60,195 nucleotides of DNA from Flexilinea sp. (GTDB taxonomy: Bacteria > Chloroflexota > Anaerolineae > Anaerolineales > Anaerolineaceae), in NCBI GenBank assembly GCA_017432685.1, contig JAFRIR010000114.1, positions 1 to 60,195 on the forward strand. Reading direction: 5' to 3'. Of the stretch, positions 42,814 through 52,109 are shown piece by piece. The translations under genes and the position numbers were made by a program. Positions within the stretch are counted from its first letter, which is position 1. Every line of letters starts with the position of its first letter. Under the pieces are notes generated by a model. It saw only the letters and a program-made list of their open reading frames with translations. It was not told the DNA's origin and did not search any database.

Positions 42814-42949
42814 TAAGAAAACATCTAAAAGCATCAATTTTTCTCTGTCCCGAGGAGATTCAGAGAATAAATTCTCTGAATCTCCTCGGGAGGATTCCGG
42901 GGGCTGCCGCCCCCATACCCCCGCCCGGGAGTTTTTTCGAGGTTCCATT
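42814..42949 (-). repeat. R2 element, copy 4
   Basis: Left end TAAGAAAACATCTAAAA is degraded, right end TTTTTTCGAGGTTCC is well kept. Orientation is opposite to the other copies: the palindromic stem comes first (arms of 21 bases at about 42845-42865 and 42868-42888, two-base loop), then the complement of the G-rich block. It lies 5' of the glycosyltransferase gene. Confidence 0.88.
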
Positions 42950-43002
42950 AACAATCATCAGCAAGTAACTGGCATCCTGTAACTGAACAAAAGTCAGTTA
43001 TC

Positions 43003-44193
43003 CTAATTCTCTACCGTGATCAGATCACGAAGCAGATAGTGAAAATTCGGCTTGGAGGAAGACCTGTTTTCCGGATACCCCCACCTGAGATCCGTGACGA
43101 TACGCGGGTCATCCGGGTTTTCACCGATAAAACTGCCTTTAAAGACTTCGATCTGTCCTTTTTTAATTGCTTCGATCACCCGGTTCACCTCTGTGACGGT
43201 ACCTTTGGAAACCACATTATCATTCAGTTCCAGCATTTCCAGCCAGCCCTGATCGAACCCTGCCCAGACATCATTCCCGTTTACATTTCCGCTGACAACT
43301 TCTTCAATCGGCATGTTGTTCATCACCGCCTGCACAGCACCGCTGATATAAGGATCCCAATTGATTCTCGGACTGACCAGAGAAACTGACGGCGCAATAT
43401 CGATCATGTTTTGATTAAAACCGACATGAAAAACCGTCTTCTTCCCAGCGGCGTCCTGACAGGCTGCCGCAGGTCCGGTCGTACCGCTGTTCTGTGCTAT
43501 GATGACACAGCCTTCATCGATCAGCTCTTTGGCAATGTTCTTCTCCACGAGGAAATTACTCAAAGCCTGAGAAAAGCGCACGCGCATCAATGCTTCCGGG
43601 ACAACAGAATGGACACCCAGGTAAAAAGATGTAAATCCGGAAATGACTTCCGCTGTCTGATAGGAGCCCACATAACCGACCAGCGCTTCATCCGCAGTGA
43701 TCACTCCGGAATCGATCAGTTCCCGCAGCTTCAGCCCGGCGACAACGCCACCGGCATAATGAGCCTCAAAACTCCTGGCATTGAAGGTATGGAAATTATC
43801 CCCTCCCTTTGAATTCACTGCCACAGCATTGGAGATTTGACAAAATTGCACATCCGGATTATTCCGGGCAGCCACACGCACCGCATTGGAACGGGTGTTG
43901 GCAAAAATGATGTTACAACCGCTGTGAACCAGCTCCATCAGCGCTTCTTCCGTCTGGTCATTGCCGACATTTGCTTTGGTGAAGATCTCGACATGTTCCT
44001 GGAATTCCTTCTCAAGCGTGTTCCGGGATTGAATAAAATTGTTGGTGTTGACCGTCATCTCATCATTTTCAGAAAGGAAACCGACCCGAACCAGGTCAAG
44101 CGTGACCTTCTCTTCCCAGATGTTGTAGATAAAACTGAATGCAGTCAGAACTGCGAAACAGATGAGAAACGTCACCAGATAATAACGCTTCAT
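43003..44193 (-). CDS. BMP-family solute-binding protein, membrane-anchored
   Basis: A 396-residue protein of the Bmp/Med (PnrA-like) substrate-binding family, which in other bacteria bind nucleosides. An uncleaved-looking membrane segment (about 4-24) anchors it outside the cell. VRVGFLSENDEMTV, CNIIFANTRSNA, FHTFNARSFEAHYAGGVVAG and VGYVGSYQTAEVISGFTSFYLG are the family blocks. No permease or ATPase lies nearby. Its start overlaps the stop of the HD-GYP gene (ATGA), so it is better seen as a sensor module than as a transport component. Confidence 0.85.
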   Translation of the reverse strand: MKRYYLVTFLICFAVLTAFSFIYNIWEEKVTLDLVRVGFLSENDEMTVNTNNFIQSRNTLEKEFQEHVEIFTKANVGNDQTEEALMELVHSGCNIIFANTRSNAVRVAARNNPDVQFCQISNAVAVNSKGGDNFHTFNARSFEAHYAGGVVAGLKLRELIDSGVITADEALVGYVGSYQTAEVISGFTSFYLGVHSVVPEALMRVRFSQALSNFLVEKNIAKELIDEGCVIIAQNSGTTGPAAACQDAAGKKTVFHVGFNQNMIDIAPSVSLVSPRINWDPYISGAVQAVMNNMPIEEVVSGNVNGNDVWAGFDQGWLEMLELNDNVVSKGTVTEVNRVIEAIKKGQIEVFKGSFIGENPDDPRIVTDLRWGYPENRSSSKPNFHYLLRDLITVEN

Positions 44194-47100
44194 GCCGCAC
44201 CTCCTTCATCCGTCTTCTCCTCCGGTGTTTCTGCCAGGGACGGATAAAGTTTCTTCAGGTCAATGGTACCGTCTTTCAGCAGCCGCAGCAGAATGTCATC
44301 AATATCAGGATCAAATTGCGTACCTCTGCCACGTTCCATCTCACCCAGCACATACCCGAAATCCATCTGTTTGCGGTAAACACGGTTGGCAGTCATGGCA
44401 TCAAACGCGTCTGCTACTCCGATAATGCGGGCAAAGAGCGGGATCTCTTCGCCTTTCAGACCCTGCGGATAGCCTCTGCCGTCTATACGTTCATGATGGT
44501 AAAGCGCACCATCCAACACATGCGGGATAAAGGTCAGGTCATGCAGGATCTCAGCGCCGCGAGTGGTGTGAGATTTCATGATGGTGTATTCTTCATCCGT
44601 CAGGCGGGAATCCTTGTTCAGAATGGCATCCGCAATGCCGATCTTACCGATATCATGCACCAGGGCTGCCCGGCGGAGGTTTTCAATATCCTCCTCGTTC
44701 ATTCCCATTGCTTTTGCAATCATCACCGAATATTCGGAAACACGCCAGGAATGCTGGCTTGTACGCTCGTCCTTGGCATCCACCGCTTTCGCGATCGCGA
44801 TGATGGTGTTGTTGCTCATCTCAACCTGTTGCTGGGAAAGCGCCAGCTGAGCCCGCTGGATCGCCATCACCCGCTCATTATGATTGCGGACAATATACGT
44901 AGTGAACCAGACCGCCGCCACCAGCGGAACAAGCACAAGATAGATCGTAAACCAGGAATTATCGTAGATTTCTTTCGTTTTTATGACGTCATAAGTGCGC
45001 TGGGTCAGGAGCGACTGGCGGTTGTTGTCAAAAACACCCAGGTGAAAAACATATTCACCCACTGACAGATTTGTATAAACAGCCGGGCGCAGCGCATCCA
45101 ATGTCATCATGCGCCAATCGTCATCAAACCCTTCCAGATAAAACCCCACATAAGGAACTTGCACGGAATAGTTGATGATCTCCGGGACAATTTCCAGCCG
45201 GGTCGTATTGCGGGGAACAATGATCGTCTTATTGCGGTCGATCGTACCTGTCTCGTTGTTCAGGATCACAGAAGCCACAGACATGCGATAGACATGGGCA
45301 GCGTCTGTATAAGCGTTGGTGTTCAGCATGTAGACACCGGAATCGGTTGGCAGATAGATTTCACCGTCATCATTGCTGTAATTCCAGGAATTGGCAACCA
45401 ATGAACTGTCCAGCCCGCGCCGCGAATCCAGCAGTTCATACTGGTAGTCATTCTGATCTGAAACGACATCTTCGCGCGCCGCCACATAAATGCCCGCGCT
45501 GCTCATCACAAACAACCTGTCGCTTGTTTCATTGAGATATACATTGTAATTGTTATAATAAGGGAAATTATTGAGAATGCGGACAGAACCGTCCGGGTCC
45601 ATGTAACACATCCCGTTGCTGGTGATAATAAAAACGCCCTTTCCTTTTTCATCATAAACAGTACGCAGGATAACCTCGGAACTCAATCCGTCTGTCCGTG
45701 TCATGACCTTTGTGACCTTATGCCCATCGAGAACGGCCAGGCCGCTCCCATCGGTTCCCACCAGGATGCGCCCGTCCGGAAGCTCTGTGGCTGTGAGGAT
45801 CATCGTATTGACAGCACTGTTAGCGCTGCTGATAGTCTCATCGATTTGGTGATCCCGAATAAAACTGACCCCAACGTCGCTGCCGGCCAGGATCGTACCG
45901 TCTGAAAGCTCAAAGACCACCCGGGCACGGTTCCCGAAGATGACATCATTCGAACTGTAAATATGCTGCGTCCCATCCGCTTCGATTTCCAGCAGACCAC
46001 CGCCATAAGTACAGATCCAAAGACTGTTCTTTGAATCCACCAGCATACAGCGGATACGAACATTTTCCAGTTGTTCAGTCAGTTCGTTGTGAACCTGAAC
46101 GCTAAGATCCTCGCTGACAATATCAAGCCCGTTATCCGTCCCGAAATAATAATGATCTTTCCAAAAGGCCACTGCGTTCACCACCCGCTTCTCAAGTCCC
46201 ATGGTTGAATATATATCAAGGAAAGAGGAAGGGGCGAGCCGCAGCAAGCCAAGCCGGGAAGAGGAAAACCAAAGGTTGCCTTGATAGTCGATCAGCATGT
46301 TGTCGATGGAGTTTTTGAATTCATTGGTGTTGATGACACGGAAAGTTCCGTTGATGTCAAAATATCCAATACCGTTGTCTGCTGAGACAAACAGGTCACC
46401 GTTATCCAAATAATTCAGATCCTTCAGGTTCGTGAGCGTTCCGGTTTCCAACATACCCTGTTCCTGAAAGTGTCCATCGGATATATCGTAAATATAAATT
46501 TTACCCTGCGATGTGCCCGCCAGCAATTTCCCGTTGGGAGCGAAGGTACAGGCGCGGAAGATCTCATTGCCGTTCGCCATCTGACGGGAGCTGAGGATCT
46601 TACCGCCTCTCATGAGGAACAGCCGTCCGTTATTTGTCACCGCGGCGACATTTCCTTCCGTATCCGCCGCGATCCTGTCGGCATAACTCACTTCCCAAAG
46701 CGTGTTGACGACTTTATAACCGTTGTTCAGAGAAAGCACCTGCAGGCTGCCGGTCGTCCCGATGTAATAATAACCGTCCGCGCTTTGAATGATGGAGCGG
46801 ACTGAATCGGTCGGCAGCCCGATAGAGCTGTCTATCACGCTGCTGATTTTTTCGTTGATCACGATCGTCAGGCCGTTATCATTGGTCCCGATCCACAGCC
46901 TTCCTTCCGCATCGACATAAAGGCAGTTCACGTTACGGACAGAGTCATAATTATCCATCCAGCGGAATTCGCTGCCGTTATATCGGTAAAGACCGGCATA
47001 GGTGCCGATCCACAAAATGCCGTCGTTGGTCTGTTCGATGTCATTCGCTTCACCGCAGGGCAGCCCGTTTTCCGAACTGTAAACAGTCTGGACATAATTG

Positions 47101-47768
47101 CTGTAATTCGTCCCGGTCTGCGGAATTTCCATCTGTGCCTCAGCAGACTGCTGTCCGAAAAGAGAGAAAATGAGCAGAAACGGAATGATTCCGACCGCAC
47201 TTTCTGCGTCTGTTTCACCTTTTTTTTCGTAATGCCTGCGGACCACCTTAATCAGCACAAACAGCAGGAGCATACAAAAAACTTTATCCACAAAATCGAG
47301 ATAAAATTGTCCGGCGATTTCTGCAACGATCAGCGGCGAACCGATCTCAGTCAGGCGGTCGATCACACCATTGCCCCAGATGTTCCCGGTCCTGCCGCCA
47401 TAAAGAATGATATTCAGCGGTACGGAAATCGCAACAGAGGCAAGGGAAATGAACACGCTGACAGCCATGGCGCCGATCCAGGTTTCCAGCATATTTTTCC
47501 GGGCACAGTACCCGAGGATCACCGCCAGCGTGACCGAGGTCAATGCATAGTAAGGGAAATCACCGCTGACAATTGCCGATATCAGGTTACCGGTCACTCC
47601 AACCATAGAACCAACGATCGGTCCGGCAATATATGCGCTGAGCATCGTCCCGAGAGAATCCAGCCACAAAGGGAGCTCCCATCTGAGTGTTATCTGGCTC
47701 CCGCCATAGTTCAGCGCTATACAGAAAATGATGAGCAAACAAAATTCCGGAAGCTTCCATTTTTTCAT
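44190..47768 (-). CDS. Membrane sensor with propeller repeats and HD-GYP output domain
   Basis: A 1192-residue protein. Residues 1-185 form 5-6 membrane segments resembling ECF-type substrate-capture components (LWLDSLGTMLSAYIAGPIVGSMVGVTGNL). A long external region (about 205-830) carries two-component-regulator propeller repeats (DGILWIGTYAGLYRYNG, EGRLWIGTNDNGL, GNLWFSSSRLGLLRL). A Y_Y_Y-type beta domain follows (about 830-920), then one membrane segment (about 925-945), a coiled coil, and an HD-GYP domain (about 985-1165) with LVHDIGKIG, HHERIDGRGYPQGL. The output domain should hydrolyse cyclic di-GMP. This is a hybrid-histidine-kinase-like input joined to an HD-GYP. It sits in one operon with two solute-binding proteins. 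Confidence 0.92.
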   Translation of the reverse strand: MKKWKLPEFCLLIIFCIALNYGGSQITLRWELPLWLDSLGTMLSAYIAGPIVGSMVGVTGNLISAIVSGDFPYYALTSVTLAVILGYCARKNMLETWIGAMAVSVFISLASVAISVPLNIILYGGRTGNIWGNGVIDRLTEIGSPLIVAEIAGQFYLDFVDKVFCMLLLFVLIKVVRRHYEKKGETDAESAVGIIPFLLIFSLFGQQSAEAQMEIPQTGTNYSNYVQTVYSSENGLPCGEANDIEQTNDGILWIGTYAGLYRYNGSEFRWMDNYDSVRNVNCLYVDAEGRLWIGTNDNGLTIVINEKISSVIDSSIGLPTDSVRSIIQSADGYYYIGTTGSLQVLSLNNGYKVVNTLWEVSYADRIAADTEGNVAAVTNNGRLFLMRGGKILSSRQMANGNEIFRACTFAPNGKLLAGTSQGKIYIYDISDGHFQEQGMLETGTLTNLKDLNYLDNGDLFVSADNGIGYFDINGTFRVINTNEFKNSIDNMLIDYQGNLWFSSSRLGLLRLAPSSFLDIYSTMGLEKRVVNAVAFWKDHYYFGTDNGLDIVSEDLSVQVHNELTEQLENVRIRCMLVDSKNSLWICTYGGGLLEIEADGTQHIYSSNDVIFGNRARVVFELSDGTILAGSDVGVSFIRDHQIDETISSANSAVNTMILTATELPDGRILVGTDGSGLAVLDGHKVTKVMTRTDGLSSEVILRTVYDEKGKGVFIITSNGMCYMDPDGSVRILNNFPYYNNYNVYLNETSDRLFVMSSAGIYVAAREDVVSDQNDYQYELLDSRRGLDSSLVANSWNYSNDDGEIYLPTDSGVYMLNTNAYTDAAHVYRMSVASVILNNETGTIDRNKTIIVPRNTTRLEIVPEIINYSVQVPYVGFYLEGFDDDWRMMTLDALRPAVYTNLSVGEYVFHLGVFDNNRQSLLTQRTYDVIKTKEIYDNSWFTIYLVLVPLVAAVWFTTYIVRNHNERVMAIQRAQLALSQQQVEMSNNTIIAIAKAVDAKDERTSQHSWRVSEYSVMIAKAMGMNEEDIENLRRAALVHDIGKIGIADAILNKDSRLTDEEYTIMKSHTTRGAEILHDLTFIPHVLDGALYHHERIDGRGYPQGLKGEEIPLFARIIGVADAFDAMTANRVYRKQMDFGYVLGEMERGRGTQFDPDIDDILLRLLKDGTIDLKKLYPSLAETPEEKTDEGGAA

Positions 47769-47777
47769 AACACCTCA

Positions 47778-48713
47778 CTACAAACCGAGACTCTGAGCCA
47801 ACTCATCCGCTTCACGATACCATTCCATATACTGTCCCGAATCCAGCACTTCGTCGATCACAGCATTGACAAAATAAAGCAGCTGGATCTGACCTTTTTT
47901 CGCAGCGATCCGGTCCCCTTTGAGATGCTCATCCAGTGAAAAACGGATCTCCGGCACCAGCATGACCGAACCGTCAGCTTCATTCGTGATATACGTCTCG
48001 GCGGTTTCCACATCCACCACCGCACCGTCGACTTTTCCGGATTTCAGCGCCTCATATACATCCTGTGTTGAATTCAGCCGGATAAACTCTTTGTAATTCA
48101 AAAAATTCTCTGCAGCGATATATTCCTGCAGGGAGGCGCTCTGCGCAGCGATCACCGCCGTGGAAAAATCCTCAACACTGCGGTAGGTATCCTGATCCTT
48201 TGTACGGATCAGCACACCATTTCCGGAATCTTCATCGGAAAAATAATAGCCTTTAGACAGTTCCACTGTCATAGCACGGGACGGCATATAGGCAAGCGCA
48301 GAAATCGCCAGGTCACACTGCCCTTCCGTAACAGCAGTCAGAACTTCGGAAAAATCCATCGGGACGATTTCCAGTGTGACACCCATGCGTTTAGCGATGA
48401 GGCGAGCCAGTTCCATATCAGGTCCCACGAAGGCTTCCTGTCCGCTTTTCGACGGATCAATGAATTCCTGCGGGGGAAAATAGGGCTCTGTAGCCACACG
48501 CAATTTTCCGGTATTCAAAATGCTTTCCAGAACTCCCATAGCATTGACCGGGATCCCGCCGCTGATATCCATGGATCCTTCCACATAGTTCCAGTCATTT
48601 TCAACATAACTTTCTTCATTATCCTGTGCGGAAGCTGTCAAAACCATACATACCGGCAAAATAAAAAAAGTCAGAAATAAAAAAATGAAGCGTTTCGGGC
48701 TGAATCGAGCCAT
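47778..48713 (-). CDS. Family 3 extracellular solute-binding protein
   Basis: A 311-residue periplasmic-binding-protein-type domain (SBP_bac_3) with a signal peptide (RFIFLFLTFFILPVCMVLTASAQ). TGKLRVATEPYFPPQEF, FVGPDMELARLIAKRMGVTLEIVPMDFSEVL and GQCDLAISALAYMPSRAMTVELSKGYYFS are typical of amino-acid-binding proteins. I chose ATG 48713 (CGGAGGG upstream). No permease follows; nine bases on begins the propeller/HD-GYP gene, so the bound ligand probably acts as a signal. First gene of the three-gene operon, four bases... upstream of it recJ is on the same strand. Confidence 0.86.
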   Translation of the reverse strand: MARFSPKRFIFLFLTFFILPVCMVLTASAQDNEESYVENDWNYVEGSMDISGGIPVNAMGVLESILNTGKLRVATEPYFPPQEFIDPSKSGQEAFVGPDMELARLIAKRMGVTLEIVPMDFSEVLTAVTEGQCDLAISALAYMPSRAMTVELSKGYYFSDEDSGNGVLIRTKDQDTYRSVEDFSTAVIAAQSASLQEYIAAENFLNYKEFIRLNSTQDVYEALKSGKVDGAVVDVETAETYITNEADGSVMLVPEIRFSLDEHLKGDRIAAKKGQIQLLYFVNAVIDEVLDSGQYMEWYREADELAQSLGL

Positions 48714-48785
48714 ATGCCCTCCGTTTCCTGTCTGTATCCTGTTATTATATTTAATCATACTACGAAATACGGAATTTATCAAACT

Positions 48786-50519
48786 TTACGGTTCCCGCAA
48801 GTCAACAATCTGCAGCTGAAGTTTGGTCTCATCCCGATAGGTGTTCTTTTCCAGCCGGCAGAGCACATCCACCCGGTCATGATCTTTGAACCAGTCGCAC
48901 CACGCTGACTGTCCAAACCCCACCCCGTCGATCAGCCGTCCGCCATCACCGGCAAACATCACCTTAAGATGGTTCAGGTCCTTCCCGATGCGCCGTGCAT
49001 GCTGGACCTTCAGGTTCCGGAACACGAAGAGCGGCTCCGGATTGCCTTCACCCAGCGGCTCCAGCTGTTCCAGCAGGTCCACCAGGTCCAAATCAGCATA
49101 GGCGCTCGTCAGCTCCATATCATAGTATTTAGTGGGGACCAGCTGCATTCCTGCCAGTTTCGCTTCAGCATACTCAGTTACGCGGGAGACGAACTCATCC
49201 CAGTTTTCGTTTTCAACTGTCAGGCCGGCAGCCTTCCGGTGACCGCCGTACTTTTTCAACAGCCCCGGATATTTTTCATTGATCGTGTCCAACGCTTCGA
49301 TCATGCTGAATTCATCGATCGATCGGCAGGAAGCCCGGGTCTCGGTCTCACCCTGCGCACCGATGATCGAGGGGCGGTAGTAAGCCTCCGAAAGCCTGGC
49401 TGCGCCCAGACCGACGATGCCCATGTTAAAATCTTTGTCACGAAAGCAGATAATCGTCGGGATCTTTTCCTTCGGAATGCTTTCATCTGCCTTTTTCTGG
49501 ATCATGGCCGTCAGGTTCTTGCGCTCAGTGTTTTTCAGGTCGATCTCTTCAGCCAGTGTCCGGGCATCCGAGAGCTTTTCGCTCATCATCAGTTCAAACG
49601 ACAGGCTGGCTTTATCCAGCCGTCCGGGTGCGTTCAAGCGCGGAGCAATACCAAAGCCGATGGTCTGGGTACTTATCTCTGCGGTACGGAAACCACCAAC
49701 TTCTGCCAGGGCCTGGATCGCATAACGGGGCTGGTTGCGAAGGCGGCGCAAGCCATCTTTGACCAGCGCCCGGTTTTCCTCACTCATCGGGACAATGTCC
49801 GCTACCGTACCAATGGCGGCGATATCTGCCCAGTCCCGTGCTTCAAACCAAACCTGCGGACGGGCTTCCAGAACCGCTTCCGCGATCTTGTAGGCGACCC
49901 CGACTCCGGCAAGGTTCTTTTCCGGATAATTGTCTCCGGGCTGTTTCGCACAGATCACAGCGTCTGCCCCCGGAATAATCTCTCCCGGCTCATGGTGGTC
50001 GGATATGATCAGTTCCAGCCCCAGTTCGCGGGCGAAGTCCGCTTCTTCGTTGGAGCGGATTCCGCAATCAACGGTGATGACCAGTTGGATCCCGGCATCA
50101 GAAAGCGTCTTCAGTGCGTCTTTGTTCAGCCCGTAGCCTTCCTCAAATCGGTCGGGGATGTAACTGATAACGTCTGAGGCGCCGATTTTCTGCAGCAGCT
50201 GAACCAGGATCGTACTGGCGGTGATGCCATCCACGTCATAATCTCCGTAAACCGCTATCCTTTCTCCGCGATCTACCGCATTCCATATCATCTGCACAGC
50301 TTTTGGCATATTCTTCATGCCCCTCTCCCGATCCAGCGGGTCATAGAGGCTGCCGTTCCGGGTCAGGAAGACTTCCGCCTCCCGGCGTGTGGAAACTCCC
50401 CGTACACGCAGCAGCTTCTGCAGGATACGCGGATAAGCGGCGAGCTCGTTCAGTTCTCCGGATGAAAGTGCGGGATAAGGGACCCAGCGGTATTGAGATA
50501 CGGGGGCATCTTTTGTCAC
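48786..50519 (-). CDS. recJ: Single-strand-specific exonuclease RecJ
   Basis: A 577-residue DHH-family 5'-3' exonuclease used in recombination and mismatch repair. Catalytic motifs in order: VYGDYDVDG, ITVDCGIRS, ISDHHEPG, then the DHHA1 region (FNMGIVGLGAARLSEAYYRPS, SCRSIDEFSMIEAL, YGGHRKAAGL) and a C-terminal OB-like domain (PLGEGNPEPLFVFRNL). Length is typical. The alr gene lies nine bases upstream on the same strand, so the two are likely co-transcribed. Confidence 0.96.
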   Translation of the reverse strand: MTKDAPVSQYRWVPYPALSSGELNELAAYPRILQKLLRVRGVSTRREAEVFLTRNGSLYDPLDRERGMKNMPKAVQMIWNAVDRGERIAVYGDYDVDGITASTILVQLLQKIGASDVISYIPDRFEEGYGLNKDALKTLSDAGIQLVITVDCGIRSNEEADFARELGLELIISDHHEPGEIIPGADAVICAKQPGDNYPEKNLAGVGVAYKIAEAVLEARPQVWFEARDWADIAAIGTVADIVPMSEENRALVKDGLRRLRNQPRYAIQALAEVGGFRTAEISTQTIGFGIAPRLNAPGRLDKASLSFELMMSEKLSDARTLAEEIDLKNTERKNLTAMIQKKADESIPKEKIPTIICFRDKDFNMGIVGLGAARLSEAYYRPSIIGAQGETETRASCRSIDEFSMIEALDTINEKYPGLLKKYGGHRKAAGLTVENENWDEFVSRVTEYAEAKLAGMQLVPTKYYDMELTSAYADLDLVDLLEQLEPLGEGNPEPLFVFRNLKVQHARRIGKDLNHLKVMFAGDGGRLIDGVGFGQSAWCDWFKDHDRVDVLCRLEKNTYRDETKLQLQIVDLREP

Positions 50520-50528
50520 AGATGAACC

Positions 50529-51644
50529 TCAGGAATAAAAACGGTTCACACGGTGGGCTATGCCGCAGGTGACCTCGTAATTGATGGTCCCCCAGGCTTC
50601 AGCGACTTCTTCGACCGTGATGGACTGATCACCCTGCTGACCGATCAGAACCGCTTCATCCCCGATATTCACGTCCGGGATACTGTTCAGGTCGATCATG
50701 CACTGGTCCATACAGACATTGCCGATCACCGGCACCCGGACCCCGTGAACCAGGACCTTGTTGCCGGGAACACGGCGGTATCCGTCCGCATAGCCTACCG
50801 GAATCACTCCGACCCGCTGGAACTCACCATGGGTCGTATAGCGGTGCCCATAGCTGATGCCGGAACCGCCGGGGATCATCTTGACCGAAGTAATGCCCGC
50901 TTTCCAGGTCAGTGCATGACGGAAACCCTCCGGCAGCAGCGCTTCCGGAGAAGGGTGCATGCCATACATGGCTTCTCCTGCCCGGACCATGTCATATTTG
51001 CCGCAGCGGGGATGGAAGAGCGCCCCGGCAGAGTTGCCGGTGTGGACCAGCTTCGGACGCAGTCCGTTGGCTTCCGCTTCAGCCAGCAGCCGATCAAAAC
51101 GGTCCAGCTGCCAATCGGTGGTCTCCGCGCCCGGTTCATCAGCCCGTGCCAGGTGGGTGCAGAGCCCTTCTGCTTCCAGATAGCGGGAATCCTTCACTGC
51201 CTGCAGCAGCTGCAGGCCCTCTTCCGCAGGAAAGCCCAAACGCCCCATGCCGCTGTCGATCTTGACATGGACGCTCAGCATATGGCCCGTTCCGCGCAGG
51301 ATCTTTTCATAAAGAGCGATCTGTTCCAGATTGAACAGAATGCCGCGCACTTTCAGGATCGAAGCCTCAATGACATTTTCCGGCGGGATCATCCCAAGCA
51401 CCAGGATCGGTTCCGTGAACCCGGCATTGCGCAGTTCCCGTGCTTCCGTGAAGCGGGCAACAGCCAGGAACACAGCGCCGGCTTTGACAGCCGCCCGGGA
51501 AACCGGAAGGACACCGTGCCCATAGGCATCGGCTTTCAATACGGCTGCTACCGGCAGACCGGAGATATTCCGGATCTGCTTCAGATTGTTTTCAATAGCC
51601 TGGAGATCGATCTCCAGCCAGTTTTCATAAGTTTTATTAGCCAT
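50529..51644 (-). CDS. alr: Alanine racemase
   Basis: A 371-residue PLP enzyme making D-alanine for peptidoglycan. The PLP lysine is Lys37 in AAVLKADAYGHG, and the catalytic tyrosine lies in GSGISYGHRYTT. VKIDSGMGRLGF, NSAGAL and IGNVCMDQCMID are further family marks. The length is normal. Presence of this gene agrees with a peptidoglycan-containing cell. Confidence 0.97.
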   Translation of the reverse strand: MANKTYENWLEIDLQAIENNLKQIRNISGLPVAAVLKADAYGHGVLPVSRAAVKAGAVFLAVARFTEARELRNAGFTEPILVLGMIPPENVIEASILKVRGILFNLEQIALYEKILRGTGHMLSVHVKIDSGMGRLGFPAEEGLQLLQAVKDSRYLEAEGLCTHLARADEPGAETTDWQLDRFDRLLAEAEANGLRPKLVHTGNSAGALFHPRCGKYDMVRAGEAMYGMHPSPEALLPEGFRHALTWKAGITSVKMIPGGSGISYGHRYTTHGEFQRVGVIPVGYADGYRRVPGNKVLVHGVRVPVIGNVCMDQCMIDLNSIPDVNIGDEAVLIGQQGDQSITVEEVAEAWGTINYEVTCGIAHRVNRFYS

Positions 51645-51671
51645 AGGACTATTGTACCTTAAAAAACGGGG

Positions 51672-51880
51672 ATCAGGCGCCAGGTATCAGGTTTCAGGTG
51701 CCTGGTATCGGGTTTCAGGTATCGGGTGTCAGGTGTCAGGTGTCAGGTATCAGGTATCAGGTGTCAGGTCTCGGGGAGGCCGTTAGCTGTTACCTGTTTG
51801 CGATTTGCTAAAGTCTAACGTCTAAAGTCTAAAGTCTAATGTCTAAAGTCTAAAGCCTAAAGCCTAATGTCTGCCATCTA
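51672..51880. repeat. Long heptanucleotide array (AGGTATC, then GTTAGCT, then TCTAAAG types)
   Basis: From 51672 to about 51775 thirteen-odd units such as AGGTATC, AGGTTTC, GGGTGTC, AGGTGTC repeat with period seven. From 51780 to 51807 a degenerate tract (CGTTAGC, TGTTACC, TGTTTGC, GATTTGC) keeps the period. From 51808 to 51880 units are TCTAACG, TCTAAAG, TCTAATG, CCTAAAG. Three different heptads thus sit back to back and run into an R2 element. Confidence 0.88.
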
Positions 51881-52012
51881 AAGGGCACCTCTAAAAATTC
51901 CCGGGCGGGGGTATGGGGGCGGCAGCCCCCGGAAACCTCTCGAGGAGAATCAGAGAAATATTTCTCTGATTCTCCTCGAGACTGAAAAGAATTGACTTTT
52001 TAGAGGTTCCCT
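51881..52012 (+). repeat. R2 element, copy 5 (with perfect 42-nt palindrome)
   Basis: Ends AAGGGCACCTCTAAAAA (51881-51897) and CTTTTTAGAGGTTCCCT (51996-52012) pair with one mismatch. Inside are GGGCGGGGGTATGGGGGC with its complement and a perfect 42-nt palindrome starting CTCGAGGAGAATCAGAG (about 51939-51980). It lies about 100 bases upstream of the PII-like gene; a TATAAT follows at 52029-52034. Confidence 0.93.
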
Positions 52013-52109
52013 AAAGTCTTTATTGGATTATAATTGAGAATGACAAATGTCATGACCGGAAATAATTTTTCGAAATTCATGGCAAAATATGACAGGAGGT
52101 TTTACAGCC

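Noticed and set aside
42979..43000. Terminator after the BMP-type gene
   Set aside because: TAACTGA/TCAGTTA can pair, but the stem is short and AT-rich and lacks a T-run.
48969..50177. 402-codon plus-strand frame opposite recJ
   Set aside because: Antisense shadow of recJ, with no Shine-Dalgarno or domain.
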